The notes beneath the pieces were generated by a model, which had not been told where the DNA came from, ran no database searches, and saw only the letters and a list, made by a program, of their open reading frames with translations. A DNA stretch of 64,000 nucleotides, taken from Rhizobium brockwellii (GTDB lineage Bacteria > Pseudomonadota > Alphaproteobacteria > Rhizobiales > Rhizobiaceae). Both the position numbers and the translations under genes were made by a program. Shown piece by piece: positions 9,041 through 19,059 of this stretch. Where the stretch lies: assembly GCF_000769405.2 (NCBI RefSeq), contig NZ_CP053439.1, forward strand, positions 4,577,001 to 4,641,000. Direction: 5' to 3'. Positions within the stretch are counted from its first letter, which is position 1. Every line of letters begins with the position of its first letter.

Positions 9041-10057
9041 TTATTTCTTCGCCCACAGCACCTTGAACCGGGCGTTGCGGCAGGTTTCGCCGCTTTCCCT
9101 GAAATTCGCCGCCAGAACCGGCTCGTAAGGCAGGCCGCGATTGGCGACGAGCAGCAGGCGGCCGCCGCCGCGAAGGGCGGATGCGGCCGTCTTGATCATT
9201 GCCTGGCCGAGCGCCGGATCGGCCGCGTGTCCCTCATGGAAGGGCGGGTTCATGATGACGAGATCGTATTTGTCTTTGACCGGCTCACCCGCCAGATCGT
9301 GCCAGAAGAAGCGTGCAGGCGCGTTCGGGCAATTCTTAGCCAGATTATCCCTGGCAGCCTCCAAAGCCGCGTGATCGGCCTCGTAGAGGTCGAGACGCGT
9401 CAGTCCACGCGACTTCCGCCCCATCTCGACGGAGAGATAGCCCCATCCGGCACCGAAATCCGCAACGTCGCCGGTGAAATCCTCAGGCAGGCGCGAGGCC
9501 AGCAGCTCCGATCCTGCATCGATGCGGTCATGCGAGAACATGCCTGGAGTCGCTTGGAAACGACCATCGACGCGCACCGGCGCCTTTGCCAGCTTGGAGA
9601 TAATCTCGTCTGCATCCGCCGGCCGGCCGAACCAGAAGGCGACGCCGTGATATTTCGGCATATAATCGACGGCAATATTGAAACCTTCCATCCGCTTGCG
9701 TAGCGGCTGGATGCCGTCTTCCTTGGCTCCGGCAACGACGATCAGGCCGCCGAGCCGCGTGCGGGTGATCGCAGCGGCGAGATTGGCCTCGTTCTCGCCC
9801 TTGTGCTTGGTGCAGAGCACCAGAGCCGCATCGTAGTCTTCGCCGTCGATCTCCGGCTTCGCTTCGATCCGCTGGGCCAGCAGCTGCCGATAGAGCGGCC
9901 GGAAGCCCTGCACGGCGATGAGCGAGGCGGCAAAGCCTTCCGGCAGCGCAAAGCCTGCCTCGGCGCCGAGGAAGAGCACGCGCTCGCCCTCGCCGGGCGC
10001 CGCGACTGTGCCGCTGGCAAAGGGATGGAACAGGGTCTTCAGCGTCTCGCTGCTCAT
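9041..10057 (-). CDS. rsmC: RsmC-like 16S rRNA (guanine-N2) methyltransferase
   Basis: A 338-residue protein built like RsmC: a degenerate N-terminal methyltransferase-like domain (about residues 1-150) and an active C-terminal Rossmann domain (about 165-338). The SAM-binding motif is VADFGAGWGYLSVEM. The DLVIMNPPFHEG motif is the NPPF signature of enzymes that methylate exocyclic amines. E. coli RsmC modifies G1207 of 16S rRNA; the same target here is inference. I chose the start at 10057 (MSSETLKTL); upstream codons show no family similarity. It lies immediately downstream of the pnp terminator. Confidence 0.85.
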   Translation of the reverse strand: MSSETLKTLFHPFASGTVAAPGEGERVLFLGAEAGFALPEGFAASLIAVQGFRPLYRQLLAQRIEAKPEIDGEDYDAALVLCTKHKGENEANLAAAITRTRLGGLIVVAGAKEDGIQPLRKRMEGFNIAVDYMPKYHGVAFWFGRPADADEIISKLAKAPVRVDGRFQATPGMFSHDRIDAGSELLASRLPEDFTGDVADFGAGWGYLSVEMGRKSRGLTRLDLYEADHAALEAARDNLAKNCPNAPARFFWHDLAGEPVKDKYDLVIMNPPFHEGHAADPALGQAMIKTAASALRGGGRLLLVANRGLPYEPVLAANFRESGETCRNARFKVLWAKK

Positions 10058-10080
10058 GGTCTCGTCTCGTCTTCTCATAC

Positions 10081-10109
10081 AAAAAGGGCGCGGAAGCATT
10101 CCCGCGCCC
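10081..10109 (-). terminator. Intrinsic terminator of pnp
   Basis: Read on the minus strand: GGGCGCGG stem, eight-base loop, CCGCGCCC partner, then TTTTTG. It lies about 22 bases after the pnp stop codon. Confidence 0.92.
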
Positions 10110-10131
10110 GATATCAAATTTGGAAGGCGGC

Positions 10132-12270
10132 TTATTCGGCCGCTTCTTCCTTCTTCTTCTCGTTCGGGATTTCCTGGCCGGTGGCCTGGTCGACGACCTT
10201 CATCGACAGGCGAACCTTGCCGCGTTCGTCGAAGCCGAGCAGCTTGACCCAGACCTTGTCGCCTTCCTTGACGACGTCCTGCGTCTTGGCAACACGCTCG
10301 GAAGCAAGCTGCGAGATGTGGACGAGGCCGTCGCGGGCGCCGAAGAAGTTGACGAAGGCGCCGAAGTCGGCGGTCTTGACGACAGTGCCTTCGTAGACTT
10401 GGCCGATCTCAGGCTCGGCGACGATCGAGTGGATCCACTTACGGGCCGCTTCGATCTCCTTGCCGGAGGAGGAGGCGATCTTGACGGTGCCGTCATCCTC
10501 GATGTTGATCTTCGCGCCGGTCTTTTCGACGATTTCGCGAATAACCTTGCCGCCGGAGCCGATGACTTCACGGATCTTGTCGACCGGGATGTTCATGACT
10601 TCGATGCGCGGAGCGAATTCGCCGAGTTGGCCGCGGCTTTCGGTGATGGCCTTGGACATTTCGCCGAGGATGTGGACGCGACCGCCTTGGGCTTGGCCAA
10701 GGGCGACCTTCATGATCTCTTCGGTGATACCGGTGATCTTGATGTCCATCTGCAGCGAAGTGATGCCGTCGGCGGTACCGGCGACCTTGAAGTCCATATC
10801 GCCGAGGTGGTCTTCGTCACCGAGAATATCGGAGAGGACAGCGAAGCGATCGCCTTCCAGGATCAGACCCATGGCGATACCGGCAACCGGCTTTGCCAGC
10901 GGAACGCCGGCGTCCATCAGAGCGAGTGAGGTACCGCAGACGGTCGCCATCGAGGACGAGCCATTCGACTCGGTGATCTCGGAGACGACGCGCAGCGTGT
11001 AGGGGAACTGCTCAGGCGTCGGCAGCATCGGACGGATCGCGCGCCATGCGAGCTTGCCGTGGCCGATTTCGCGGCGACCCGGGGAGCCCATGCGGCCGGT
11101 CTCGCCAACCGAGTAGGGAGGGAAGTTGTAATGGAGCAGGAAGCGCTCCTTGTACATGCCCGTCAGGCTGTCGACATACTGCTCGTCTTCGCCGGTGCCG
11201 AGGGTGGCAACGACGATTGCTTGCGTTTCGCCGCGGGTGAACAGCGCCGAACCGTGGGTGCGCGGCAGAAGACCGACTTCCGAAACGATCGGACGGACGG
11301 TTTCGAGGTTGCGGCCGTCGATGCGGCTCTTGGTGTCGAGGATGTTCCAGCGGACGATCTTTGCCTGCAGATGCTTGAAGATCGCGCCGACTTCTTCGGC
11401 CGTGTACCGGGCTTCGCCTTCCTCGGGGAGGAAGTGCGCCTTCACCTTCGCCTTGACGGCGTCGACGGCGGCGTAGCGGTCGGCCTTCTGGGTGATCTTG
11501 TAGGCTTCGCGAAGTTCACCTTCGGCAAGGCCGAGCATCTCGGTTTCGAGAGCGGAGTAGTCTGCCGGCTGGAAGTCGCGCGGCTCCTTGGCGGCCACTT
11601 CGGCGAGCTTGATGATCGCGTCGAGAACCGGCTGGAAGCCCTTGTGGCCGAACATGACGGCGCCGAGCATGACGTCTTCGTTAAGTTCCTTGGCTTCGGA
11701 TTCCACCATCAGCACGGCGTCATAGGTGCCGGCGACGACCAGGTCGAGGCTCGATTCGTCCATCTCGTCGAGATGCGGGTTGAGAACGTATTCGCCGTTG
11801 ATGTAGCCGACGCGCGCACCGCCGACCGGGCCCATGAAGGGAATGCCGGACAGCGTCAGCGCAGCCGAGGTGGCAACCATCGACAGCACATCGGGATCGT
11901 TTTCGAGGTCATGCTGGATAACGGTAACGACAACCTGCGTGTCGTTCTTGTAGCCCTCAGGGAAGAGCGGGCGGATCGGGCGGTCGATCAGGCGGGAAAC
12001 CAGGGTTTCCTTTTCGCTCGGACGGCCTTCGCGCTTGAAATAGCCGCCGGGGATCTTGCCGGCCGCATAGGTCTTTTCCTGGTAGTTGACGGTGAGCGGA
12101 AAGAAGTCCTGGCCGGCCTTCGGCGCCTTGGCCGAAACGACGGTGGCGAGAACGACGGTTTCGCCGTAGGTGGCGAGAACGGCGCCGTCGGCCTGACGGG
12201 CGATCTTGCCGGTTTCGAGCTTCAGCGGGCGGCCGGCCCACTCGATTTCCACTGTGTGTGTATCAAACAT
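10132..12270 (-). CDS. pnp: Polynucleotide phosphorylase
   Basis: A 712-residue PNPase, a 3'-5' phosphorolytic exoribonuclease of the degradosome, also able to synthesise RNA tails. It has two RNase PH-like cores (about residues 1-220 and 310-545), a KH domain ([15 protein letters not shown] near 565-580) and a C-terminal S1 domain (about 625-695). The start at 12270 ([16 protein letters not shown]) follows GAAGGAC. It lies downstream of rpsO, the near-universal rpsO-pnp pairing, and has its own terminator. Confidence 0.96.
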   Translation of the reverse strand: MFDTHTVEIEWAGRPLKLETGKIARQADGAVLATYGETVVLATVVSAKAPKAGQDFFPLTVNYQEKTYAAGKIPGGYFKREGRPSEKETLVSRLIDRPIRPLFPEGYKNDTQVVVTVIQHDLENDPDVLSMVATSAALTLSGIPFMGPVGGARVGYINGEYVLNPHLDEMDESSLDLVVAGTYDAVLMVESEAKELNEDVMLGAVMFGHKGFQPVLDAIIKLAEVAAKEPRDFQPADYSALETEMLGLAEGELREAYKITQKADRYAAVDAVKAKVKAHFLPEEGEARYTAEEVGAIFKHLQAKIVRWNILDTKSRIDGRNLETVRPIVSEVGLLPRTHGSALFTRGETQAIVVATLGTGEDEQYVDSLTGMYKERFLLHYNFPPYSVGETGRMGSPGRREIGHGKLAWRAIRPMLPTPEQFPYTLRVVSEITESNGSSSMATVCGTSLALMDAGVPLAKPVAGIAMGLILEGDRFAVLSDILGDEDHLGDMDFKVAGTADGITSLQMDIKITGITEEIMKVALGQAQGGRVHILGEMSKAITESRGQLGEFAPRIEVMNIPVDKIREVIGSGGKVIREIVEKTGAKINIEDDGTVKIASSSGKEIEAARKWIHSIVAEPEIGQVYEGTVVKTADFGAFVNFFGARDGLVHISQLASERVAKTQDVVKEGDKVWVKLLGFDERGKVRLSMKVVDQATGQEIPNEKKKEEAAE

Positions 12271-12583
12271 GTCTTGTCCTTCAATGCGGGAGCACGCGCC
12301 ATCGCCGGTATCAAGGCGCAGCGCACAGTCGACCGCAATCAATGTGACGTATCACGGGCAAGACAACGGGAGGCTTTTCATCCTCGGTTTCCTCAGGCGT
12401 TCCTGAGAAACCGGGCCAAAGCTCATTGACAAGCCTTGGCCGAAAGCATCCGGCAATCCTGCCCCATGACAGGTCAACGGTTGGTTTGGCAGAACCGGCC
12501 CATCCGGGTCTGCCGGTCTTTCCACCGCGTAAAAGATAGGGCGCGGCTGGAACATTTCATCGGGAACCGTGTCCCGAAACACA
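12271..12583 (-). other. rpsO-pnp intergenic region / pnp leader
   Basis: About 350 bases separate rpsO and pnp. On the minus strand this is the pnp leader. It contains an imperfect hairpin at about 12385-12411 (GGTTTC-CTCAGG with CCTGAG-AAACC). In enterobacteria this gap holds an RNase III-processed, PNPase-autoregulated leader; whether that applies here is unknown. No convincing open frame is seen. Confidence 0.45.
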
Positions 12584-12614
12584 TCCGGCGGGCGCTCGGA
12601 AAGCGCCCGCCGGA
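12584..12614 (-). terminator. Stable hairpin after rpsO
   Basis: A perfect 13-bp stem (TCCGGCGGGCGCT with AGCGCCCGCCGGA) around a five-base loop, six bases after the rpsO stop on the minus strand. The following tract (GTGTTT) is a poor U-run, so it may be a partial terminator or a processing/stability element within rpsO-pnp. Confidence 0.6.
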
Positions 12615-12619
12615 CAATC

Positions 12620-12889
12620 TTAGCGGCGGATACCCAGGCTGGTGATCAGCTTGGAATAGCGGCCTTCATCCTTCTTCTTGAGATAATCAAGAAGCGAGCG
12701 GCGGCTCGAAACCATCGTCAGCAGGCCACGGCGGGAATGGTTATCCTTCTTGTGGTCCTTGAAGTGTTCGGTCAGGTTGTTGATGCGTTCGGTCAGGATC
12801 GCGACCTGGACTTCCGGAGAACCGGTATCGCCTTCAACGGTCGCATATTCCTTGATCAGCGCAGACTTGCGCTCAGCAGTGATCGACAT
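12620..12889 (-). CDS. rpsO: 30S ribosomal protein S15
   Basis: An 89-residue S15, the standard length, starting [16 protein letters not shown]. Typical features are [17 protein letters not shown], the HSRRGLL segment that contacts 16S rRNA, and a C-terminal [14 protein letters not shown]. The start at 12889 is preceded by AAAGGAT. It sits between an alpha/beta hydrolase gene and pnp. Confidence 0.96.
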   Translation of the reverse strand: MSITAERKSALIKEYATVEGDTGSPEVQVAILTERINNLTEHFKDHKKDNHSRRGLLTMVSSRRSLLDYLKKKDEGRYSKLITSLGIRR

Positions 12890-13042
12890 CGGGTTATCCT
12901 TTCTAAGAGGAGGAGATAAAGTCGCCAAAAGCCGGGATGTCGTCCAGCTTTGGCCGTGAATGCGAGCAGGCAAACCTGACGCTGGCGCTGCCTATAAACC
13001 AAATAAGCCGCGATGGAAAGAGGGGAGCGCCCGCAGCGGTTT

Positions 13043-13894
13043 TCAGCGGCCCGCCATGGCGTCCCGGATCATCGCATCGTAACCCGTGGGATCCTGCAGC
13101 ATGGCGAAATGGCTGGCATTTTTCAGGATGACGAGCTTTGCGCCCGGAATGTCTTTCGCCATCATCTCCGTATGATCGAGCTTCACCGCCTCATCATGGT
13201 CGCCGATGGCGAGCGTGATCGGCACCGCGATCTTTCCAAGATCCGCTGCCGTCCAGGCCGGCTGGGTCGCCCACATCTCGGAAATCTGGGTGACGAAGGC
13301 GTCGTATTCGTTCGGCGTCGGCGACAGCTTCCTGTAATAGTCGCCGGCGACGTTGATGTAGTCGTTGAAGGTCTTGTTGTTCATCACGTCAGCCTTGACG
13401 CCGTCGGTCGTGACGTTGGCTGCCTGGGCAATGACGCGCGTCAGCTTTTCCGGATGTTTCATCGCCATGTCGATGCCGATGATGCCGCCATCCGACCATC
13501 CCACAAGTGTCACCTTGTCGATCTTCAGATAGTCAAGAAGGGCGACATAGTCAGATGTCATCAGATCATAACCGAAGGGCTGCTGGCTGCGCGTCGAGCG
13601 CCCATGTCCGCGGCTATCGGCAACGATGACCAGATGATCCTTGGCAAAATCGGCGACCTGGTGACCCCAGACCTCGGCATTTCCAAGACCGCCATGAATG
13701 AACAGGATGGGGTCGCCTTTGCCGTATTCGGCGTAATACATCTTGATGTCGTTCACCTCGGCCATGCCGCTCGTCTTTGCCACCGGCATCGAAGGAAAGG
13801 CCGGAAGCTCGGCCCAGCGCTCGGCGGATTGAGCGCCGGTGACGGCAAGCAACATCGAAAAGAACGTCAGGATTCCGATAGCAGTTCCACGCAT
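13043..13894 (-). CDS. Exported alpha/beta hydrolase
   Basis: A 283-residue alpha/beta-hydrolase with an N-terminal signal peptide (MRGTAIGILTFFSMLLAVTGAQSAE). The catalytic triad is visible: Ser in VGWSDGGIIG, Asp in LAIGDHDEAV, His in NASHFAML. The oxyanion-hole motif is FIHGGLGNAEVW. Substrate is unknown. It is placed between truB and rpsO, inside an otherwise ribosome- and RNA-related cluster, and is transcribed in the same direction. I chose ATG 13894 because it starts the signal peptide. The gap to rpsO is about 150 bases, enough for a separate promoter. Confidence 0.85.
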   Translation of the reverse strand: MRGTAIGILTFFSMLLAVTGAQSAERWAELPAFPSMPVAKTSGMAEVNDIKMYYAEYGKGDPILFIHGGLGNAEVWGHQVADFAKDHLVIVADSRGHGRSTRSQQPFGYDLMTSDYVALLDYLKIDKVTLVGWSDGGIIGIDMAMKHPEKLTRVIAQAANVTTDGVKADVMNNKTFNDYINVAGDYYRKLSPTPNEYDAFVTQISEMWATQPAWTAADLGKIAVPITLAIGDHDEAVKLDHTEMMAKDIPGAKLVILKNASHFAMLQDPTGYDAMIRDAMAGR

Positions 13895-14010
13895 AGTCTT
13901 TCCCTCTGTCAGGCCCCCATGGCCCCTCGGGCCGCTATGGCTGCCCGACAGGGAAGATATCGCATCGCGACCGGCTGACAATCGCTGTCTTGTCGGAAAG
14001 CCAGATAGGC

Positions 14011-14943
14011 TCAGGCGAAAACCCGCTTCGGGCGAAACTCGCCCTGGCCGATCTCGCCGATCGCGATCAGCTTGCCGCGGGCCGTCGCATAGGCTTCGCT
14101 TTCGGCAACCGGCGCATCGCGGCCACGCACCAGGATCGGGTTGCCCATCTTCAGCCGGTGCGCCTGGTCGTCATTGATGACCAGATGGGGCAGGGAGGAT
14201 AGCGCTTCGCAGGTGTTGATCAGCAGCGCGTCGAGGGCCGCCAGGCGCTCGTCCATATCCTCGATCGCCTCCAGCGCCACGAGATCCGCGAGCGGCACCA
14301 TGGCCTCTTCCGCGAAAGGCGCGACGAAGGTGCGCCGCAGCCCGGACACATGGCCGTAGCAGCCGAGCTCGCGCCCGAAATCGCGCGCCAGCGCCCTGAC
14401 ATAAGTACCCTTGCCGCATTCCACTTCGAAATGCGCGCGATTGGCGTCCGGGCAGGCGAGCAAGGTCAGCCGGAAGATATCGACCTCACGCGAGGGGATT
14501 TCGACGGTTTCGCCTTCGCGCGCCAGATCATAGGCGCGTTCACCTGCGATCTTGATAGCGGAAAACTGCGGCGGCACCTGGCTGATGGTGCCGATATATC
14601 CAGGCAGGATGTCGCGGATCTGCTGTTCGCTCGGGCGTTTGTCCGAACTCTCCGTCACTTCGCCCTCGAGATCGTCGGTCGCCCGCTCCTCGCCCCAGCT
14701 CACCGTGAATTCATAGATCTTGCGGCCGTCCATCACGTAGGGGACGGTCTTCGTCGCGTCGCCAAGCGCGATCGGCAGCATGCCGGAGGCGAGCGGATCG
14801 AGCGTGCCGGCATGACCGGCCTTCTCAGCCTTATAGAGCCACTTGATCTTGGAGACGGCTTCCGTCGAGCCGAAATCCACCGGCTTGTCGAGGATCAGCC
14901 AGCCGGAAATCGGCCGGCCTTTGGGTTTGCGTGGTTTGGACAT
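14011..14943 (-). CDS. truB: tRNA pseudouridine(55) synthase
   Basis: A TruB of about 310 residues that makes Psi55 in the T-loop of tRNAs. The catalytic Asp lies in [20 protein letters not shown], the TruB signature. [14 protein letters not shown] and the C-terminal PUA-like tail are also present. Two starts are possible: 14943 (MSKPRKPKG), with AGAAGAGA upstream, and 14970, which would overlap the rbfA stop. I list the former. The rbfA-truB order is the standard one. Confidence 0.94.
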   Translation of the reverse strand: MSKPRKPKGRPISGWLILDKPVDFGSTEAVSKIKWLYKAEKAGHAGTLDPLASGMLPIALGDATKTVPYVMDGRKIYEFTVSWGEERATDDLEGEVTESSDKRPSEQQIRDILPGYIGTISQVPPQFSAIKIAGERAYDLAREGETVEIPSREVDIFRLTLLACPDANRAHFEVECGKGTYVRALARDFGRELGCYGHVSGLRRTFVAPFAEEAMVPLADLVALEAIEDMDERLAALDALLINTCEALSSLPHLVINDDQAHRLKMGNPILVRGRDAPVAESEAYATARGKLIAIGEIGQGEFRPKRVFA

Positions 14944-14956
14944 GCGTCTCTTCTGT

Positions 14957-15361
14957 TTATTGTTCGTCATTATCGCCGTCGAGGTCGCGGCTCACCTCGG
15001 GCGAACGCAGCAGCTCGTCGATCTTCTTGTAGTTGTCGAAGCTGGTATCGTCGCGGAAGCGTACCTCCGGCATGTATTTCATCTGCCGAAGCTGCGGCCC
15101 GAGCCGGCCACGGATGAACCTTGCATGACGGTTCAACGCCTGGATGACAATGCTGTGGTCTGAAACGCCGAGCGGCGTCACATAGGCGGTGGCGATCTTG
15201 AGGTCCGTCGACATGCGCACTTCCGAGATCGAGATCACGGTCGCCTCGATGATTTCGTCACGCACTTCGCCGCGCTGCAGCACCTGGGTGAGAGCGGCGC
15301 GAACCTGTTCGCCAATGCGCAGCATGCGCTGCGAAGGCGCGGAAGAAGTTGGTCTGGTCAT
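14957..15361 (-). CDS. rbfA: Ribosome-binding factor A
   Basis: A 134-residue RbfA, a cold-shock-associated 30S maturation factor with a KH-like fold. Recognisable stretches are [40 protein letters not shown] and the C-terminal [19 protein letters not shown]. It lies between infB and truB on the minus strand. A long stem-loop separates it from infB. Confidence 0.94.
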   Translation of the reverse strand: MTRPTSSAPSQRMLRIGEQVRAALTQVLQRGEVRDEIIEATVISISEVRMSTDLKIATAYVTPLGVSDHSIVIQALNRHARFIRGRLGPQLRQMKYMPEVRFRDDTSFDNYKKIDELLRSPEVSRDLDGDNDEQ

Positions 15362-15455
15362 TGTTATCTCTATTTGCCGATGCGGCTGGGAATCGAACCC
15401 GTCAAAGGAGAGCGTCCATGACTCTTTTGGTCCAAAAGGTCAAGTCAGCAGATGC

Positions 15456-15491
15456 CCGAAAGCCATCCGCCGGCTGGCGGATGGCTTTCGG
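15456..15491. other. 16-bp perfect hairpin between infB and rbfA
   Basis: CCGAAAGCCATCCGCC and GGCGGATGGCTTTCGG form a perfect 16-bp stem with a GGCT loop, about 20 bases after the infB stop. Neither flank carries a real U-run, so it looks more like an RNA processing or stability element, or a partial terminator inside the operon, than a full terminator. Confidence 0.7.
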
Positions 15492-15511
15492 AAAAGTTCA
15501 GGCGCAGCAGC

Positions 15512-18265
15512 TTAGAGCGTGCGCGTGATATGCTCGACGCGGAAGCACTCGATGACGTCGCCGGCGCGCATGTCCTCGTAGTTTTCGAAGGCCATGCCGC
15601 ATTCCTGACCCATCGGCACTTCGGACACTTCGTCCTTGAAGCGCTTGAGCGTCTTGAGCTTGCCTTCGTGCACGACGACGTCGTTGCGGATGAGGCGGAC
15701 GCCCGCACCACGTTCGACCTTGCCTTCGACGACACGGCAGCCTGCGACCTTGCCGACCTTGGTGATGTTGAACACCTCGAGGATCTCGGCATTGCCGATG
15801 AAGGTTTCGCGCCGCTCCGGAGACAAGAGGCCCGACATCGCTGCCTTCACATCATCCACGAGGTCGTAGATGATGTTGTAGTAGCGGATTTCGATGCCTT
15901 CGCGTTCGGCGAACTGGCGTGCCTGCGTATTTGCACGGACGTTGAAGCCGATGATGGCCGCGTTCGAGGCTTCGGCGAGCGAGATATCCGACTCGGTGAT
16001 GCCGCCGGCGCCCGAATGGACGATGCGGGCGCGCACTTCGTCGGTGCCAAGCTTCTCCAGCGCACCGGCAATCGCTTCGATCGAGCCCTGCACGTCACCC
16101 TTGATGACCAGCGGGAACTCCTTGATGCCGACGCTCTGGCGCTGCATCATCATCTGTTCCAGCGAACCGCGCTGTCCCGACTGGCGGGCAGCCGCCTTGT
16201 CGCGGGCCAGACGCTGACGATATTCCGAGATTTCGCGGGCGCGGCTTTCGCTTTCGACGACGGCGAACTTGTCGCCCGCCTGCGGCGTGCCGGAAAGACC
16301 GAGAACCTCGACCGGCGTTGCCGGACCGGCTTCCTTCACATGGTCGCCCTTGTCGGTGACGAGAGCGCGCACGCGGCCCCAGACGTCGCCGGCGACGATG
16401 ATCTGGCCCGGACGCAGCGTACCCTTCTGGACGAGCACGGTCGCGACCGAACCGCGGCCACGATCGAGCTGGGCTTCGATGACAGTGCCTTCCGCGGTCC
16501 GGTTCGCATTGGCCTTCAAATCGAGAATTTCCGCCTGCAGCAGGATCGCCTCAAGCAGCTTGTCGAGGTTCTTGCCGGTCTTGGCCGAAACCTCGACGTC
16601 AAGCACTTCACCGCCCATGGATTCCACGAAGACTTCGTGCTGCAGCAGCTGGTTGCGGACCTTCTGCGGATCAGCCTCGTGCTTGTCGACCTTGTTGATC
16701 GCCACGATGATCGGAACACCGGCCGCCTTGGCGTGGTTGATCGATTCGATCGTCTGCGGCATCACGCTGTCGTCGGCTGCGACGACCAGGATCGCGATGT
16801 CGGTCGCCTGCGCACCGCGGGCACGCATTGCCGTGAAGGCGGCGTGGCCGGGCGTATCGATGAAGGTGATCTTCTGACCGTTCTGCTCCACCTGATAGGC
16901 GCCGATATGCTGCGTGATGCCACCGGCTTCGCCGGAGACCACGTTGGCATCACGGATGGCGTCGAGCAGCGAGGTCTTGCCGTGGTCGACATGGCCCATG
17001 ATGGTAACGACGGGCGGGCGCGAAACCAGTTCGCCATCGTCGTCGGACACGTTGAAGATGCCGAGTTCGACGTCGGATTCCGACACGCGCCTGACCGTAT
17101 GGCCGAATTCGCCGGCGATGATTTCGGCAAGGTCGGCGTCGATAACGTCGCCCGGCTTCATCATCTGGCCTTCCTTCATCAGGTACTTGATGACGTCGAC
17201 GGCGCGTTCGGACATGCGCTGCGACAGTTCCTGAATGGTGATGGTCTCGGGCAGAACCACTTCGCGGGAGATCTTCTCGCGGGTTTCCTGCATCTGACCG
17301 CGGCGGAACTTCTCCTGCCGGCGACGCATCGCCGAGAGCGAACGACCGCGGGCATTGTCCTCGCCGTCGACGTTGGCGGTGGTGATCGTCAACTTGCCGC
17401 GACGGCGCTCTTCATCCGTCTTCGGACGAGTCGTGACCGGTTTTGCGGGTTCCGGGCGAACGACGCGGCCACGGACCGGGCCGCCACGCGCTGCGCCACG
17501 ATCGTCTTCTTCCTTTTCGTCGCGGCGACCGCGAACGGCCCCAGGGACGGCAGCGCCGGGTGCCGGACGGGCAGCAGGTGCTCCAGCCGCATCGGGCCGG
17601 CGTGCGGCCGGTGCCGACGATGCGGGCTGCTGCGGCCGTGCGGCGTCGGTGCGTGCTTCGGCCGGAGCCGGTTCTGCGGCTGCGGGTTCAGCAACAGCGG
17701 GTGCCTCAGCCTGCCGGATAGCCTCCTCAGCGGCCCGGCGGGCAGCTTCTTCCGCTTCGGCTGCCTTGCGGATAACCTCTTCGGCGGCACGGACTTTTTC
17801 TTCCTCGGCGCGGCGAATCGCATCCTGGGCGTCACGCGCCTGGGAGTCGGCAAGCGCGCGGCGGCGGGCGTCCATCTCTTCCGGCGACAGATGGTTCAGC
17901 ACCACCGGGCGCGGACGATCGTTCTGGCGCGGCGGCTGGTGAGACTGCTGCGACGGACGCTGGTTCGTCTGGTTGTTGTTGCCCTGCTGAACCCGCGGTG
18001 CCGGCGTCGGCTGCTGCGGACGCGCCTGCACCGGTGCGGGCGCCGGTTCGGCTGCGCGCACGGGGGCCGCCGGAGTGACGGGCGTGATCGGCTTTTCGTC
18101 TTCTGGGCGCATCGGGCGCCGCTTACGGGTCTCGACGACGACCGCCTTGGTGCGACCTCGACCCATATCCTGGCGAACGGTACCCTGGCTCATCCCCGAT
18201 GGTTTCAGGGTGAGTGTCTTTTTGCCCGCTACGCTGATTGTCTTGTCGTCGTTACTATCGGTCAT
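15512..18265 (-). CDS. infB: Translation initiation factor IF-2
   Basis: A 917-residue IF-2, the GTPase that brings fMet-tRNA to the 30S subunit. The first 370 residues are a low-complexity Ala/Pro/Arg/Gln/Glu-rich region, including a charged helix of RRAEEE-type repeats. The GTPase starts near residue 415: G1 [10 protein letters not shown]3 DTPGHAAF, G4 NKVDK. Domains II, III and the fMet-tRNA-binding domain IV follow, ending [14 protein letters not shown]. It lies downstream of the ylxR gene in the nusA operon. The long antisense frame opposite it is a codon-bias artefact. Confidence 0.97.
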   Translation of the reverse strand: MTDSNDDKTISVAGKKTLTLKPSGMSQGTVRQDMGRGRTKAVVVETRKRRPMRPEDEKPITPVTPAAPVRAAEPAPAPVQARPQQPTPAPRVQQGNNNQTNQRPSQQSHQPPRQNDRPRPVVLNHLSPEEMDARRRALADSQARDAQDAIRRAEEEKVRAAEEVIRKAAEAEEAARRAAEEAIRQAEAPAVAEPAAAEPAPAEARTDAARPQQPASSAPAARRPDAAGAPAARPAPGAAVPGAVRGRRDEKEEDDRGAARGGPVRGRVVRPEPAKPVTTRPKTDEERRRGKLTITTANVDGEDNARGRSLSAMRRRQEKFRRGQMQETREKISREVVLPETITIQELSQRMSERAVDVIKYLMKEGQMMKPGDVIDADLAEIIAGEFGHTVRRVSESDVELGIFNVSDDDGELVSRPPVVTIMGHVDHGKTSLLDAIRDANVVSGEAGGITQHIGAYQVEQNGQKITFIDTPGHAAFTAMRARGAQATDIAILVVAADDSVMPQTIESINHAKAAGVPIIVAINKVDKHEADPQKVRNQLLQHEVFVESMGGEVLDVEVSAKTGKNLDKLLEAILLQAEILDLKANANRTAEGTVIEAQLDRGRGSVATVLVQKGTLRPGQIIVAGDVWGRVRALVTDKGDHVKEAGPATPVEVLGLSGTPQAGDKFAVVESESRAREISEYRQRLARDKAAARQSGQRGSLEQMMMQRQSVGIKEFPLVIKGDVQGSIEAIAGALEKLGTDEVRARIVHSGAGGITESDISLAEASNAAIIGFNVRANTQARQFAEREGIEIRYYNIIYDLVDDVKAAMSGLLSPERRETFIGNAEILEVFNITKVGKVAGCRVVEGKVERGAGVRLIRNDVVVHEGKLKTLKRFKDEVSEVPMGQECGMAFENYEDMRAGDVIECFRVEHITRTL

Positions 18266-18366
18266 TCGTTCCCGTTCCTTCGGACAGGGAGCGATGACTA
18301 GATCAGACCCTGTCGTTCAATACTGTCGATCAATGAGCATGGGACCGGCCGATGCCGGTGACCGCC

Positions 18367-19059
18367 TCATTGTTTTAGCCGGCCAGCGCCGCCCGCTGCC
18401 CGGGACTGACCGCCAATACGGTACTGTTCGAGCATCTTTGCGCGCTTCACTACACCTTCACCCGCCTGCCCTGCAAGCACTGCGGCATGGATAAAAGCAT
18501 TCTGGCCCATCAGGCCTTCCATTTCGCTCTCCGAGAAGAGACGGAAGGAAGGTATCTCCTCCTCGGTCTCCATTCCGAGGTGCCAGGCCTTGCGGGCCTG
18601 GTCGATTTTCCGGACGCCGTCGTCCGCTGCACCAGTCGCGTGGAACACCGCAAGGGCTGCTCCGCTTCTGACCGCGGCATCCACTTTCGAGGAGCCGCTG
18701 ACGAACTGGCCGGCTTTCCGCGCCATGTTCATCATCTGCATCAATTGCGCCGCGAGCAGCCGATCGACACTCGCGCCGAGATCGTCCGCCGCCTTTACAT
18801 CCGTCTTCAGCGCGCGGGCGAAGAGCTTCTTCGCCACCGCCCTGTCGACCAGCGATCGGTCGACCTTCACCCAGCATCCGCGTCCCGGAAGCTCGCGCTT
18901 CAGATCGGCGACAACTGTTCCATCGGGAGCGGCGACGAAGCGGATCAGCTCTTCCGGCGATCCGCTTTCGCGCGTCACGATGCACATACGTCCGTTCACG
19001 TCATAACCTGCAAGATCGTCGTCCTCGAGAGGAGCGTCCGGTTCATGCGCGGTCATCAT
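18367..19059 (-). CDS. YlxR/L7Ae-like RNA-binding protein of the nusA-infB operon
   Basis: A 230-residue protein with an N-terminal YlxR (DUF448) domain: the CIVTRESGSPEELIRFV strand and GRGCWVKVDRS loop, about residues 20-95. It is followed by an L7Ae-like domain (GQFVSGSSKVDAAVRSGAALAVFHATGAA, about 110-170). This two-domain fusion is common between nusA and infB in alphaproteobacteria and is presumed to bind RNA. Its start overlaps the nusA stop by four bases (ATGA type), implying translational coupling. Confidence 0.88.
   Translation of the reverse strand: MMTAHEPDAPLEDDDLAGYDVNGRMCIVTRESGSPEELIRFVAAPDGTVVADLKRELPGRGCWVKVDRSLVDRAVAKKLFARALKTDVKAADDLGASVDRLLAAQLMQMMNMARKAGQFVSGSSKVDAAVRSGAALAVFHATGAADDGVRKIDQARKAWHLGMETEEEIPSFRLFSESEMEGLMGQNAFIHAAVLAGQAGEGVVKRAKMLEQYRIGGQSRAAGGAGRLKQ

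Noticed and set aside
15377..15407. GGGTTCGATTCCC on the minus strand, resembling a tRNA T-loop
   Set aside because: The flanking bases do not form a five-bp T-stem and there is no anticodon arm or acceptor stem upstream.
15452..18301. 949-codon open frame on the plus strand opposite infB
   Set aside because: It mirrors the reading frame of a certain IF-2 gene; its translation is Asp/His/Arg-rich without any family motif, as expected for antisense of GC-rich coding DNA.
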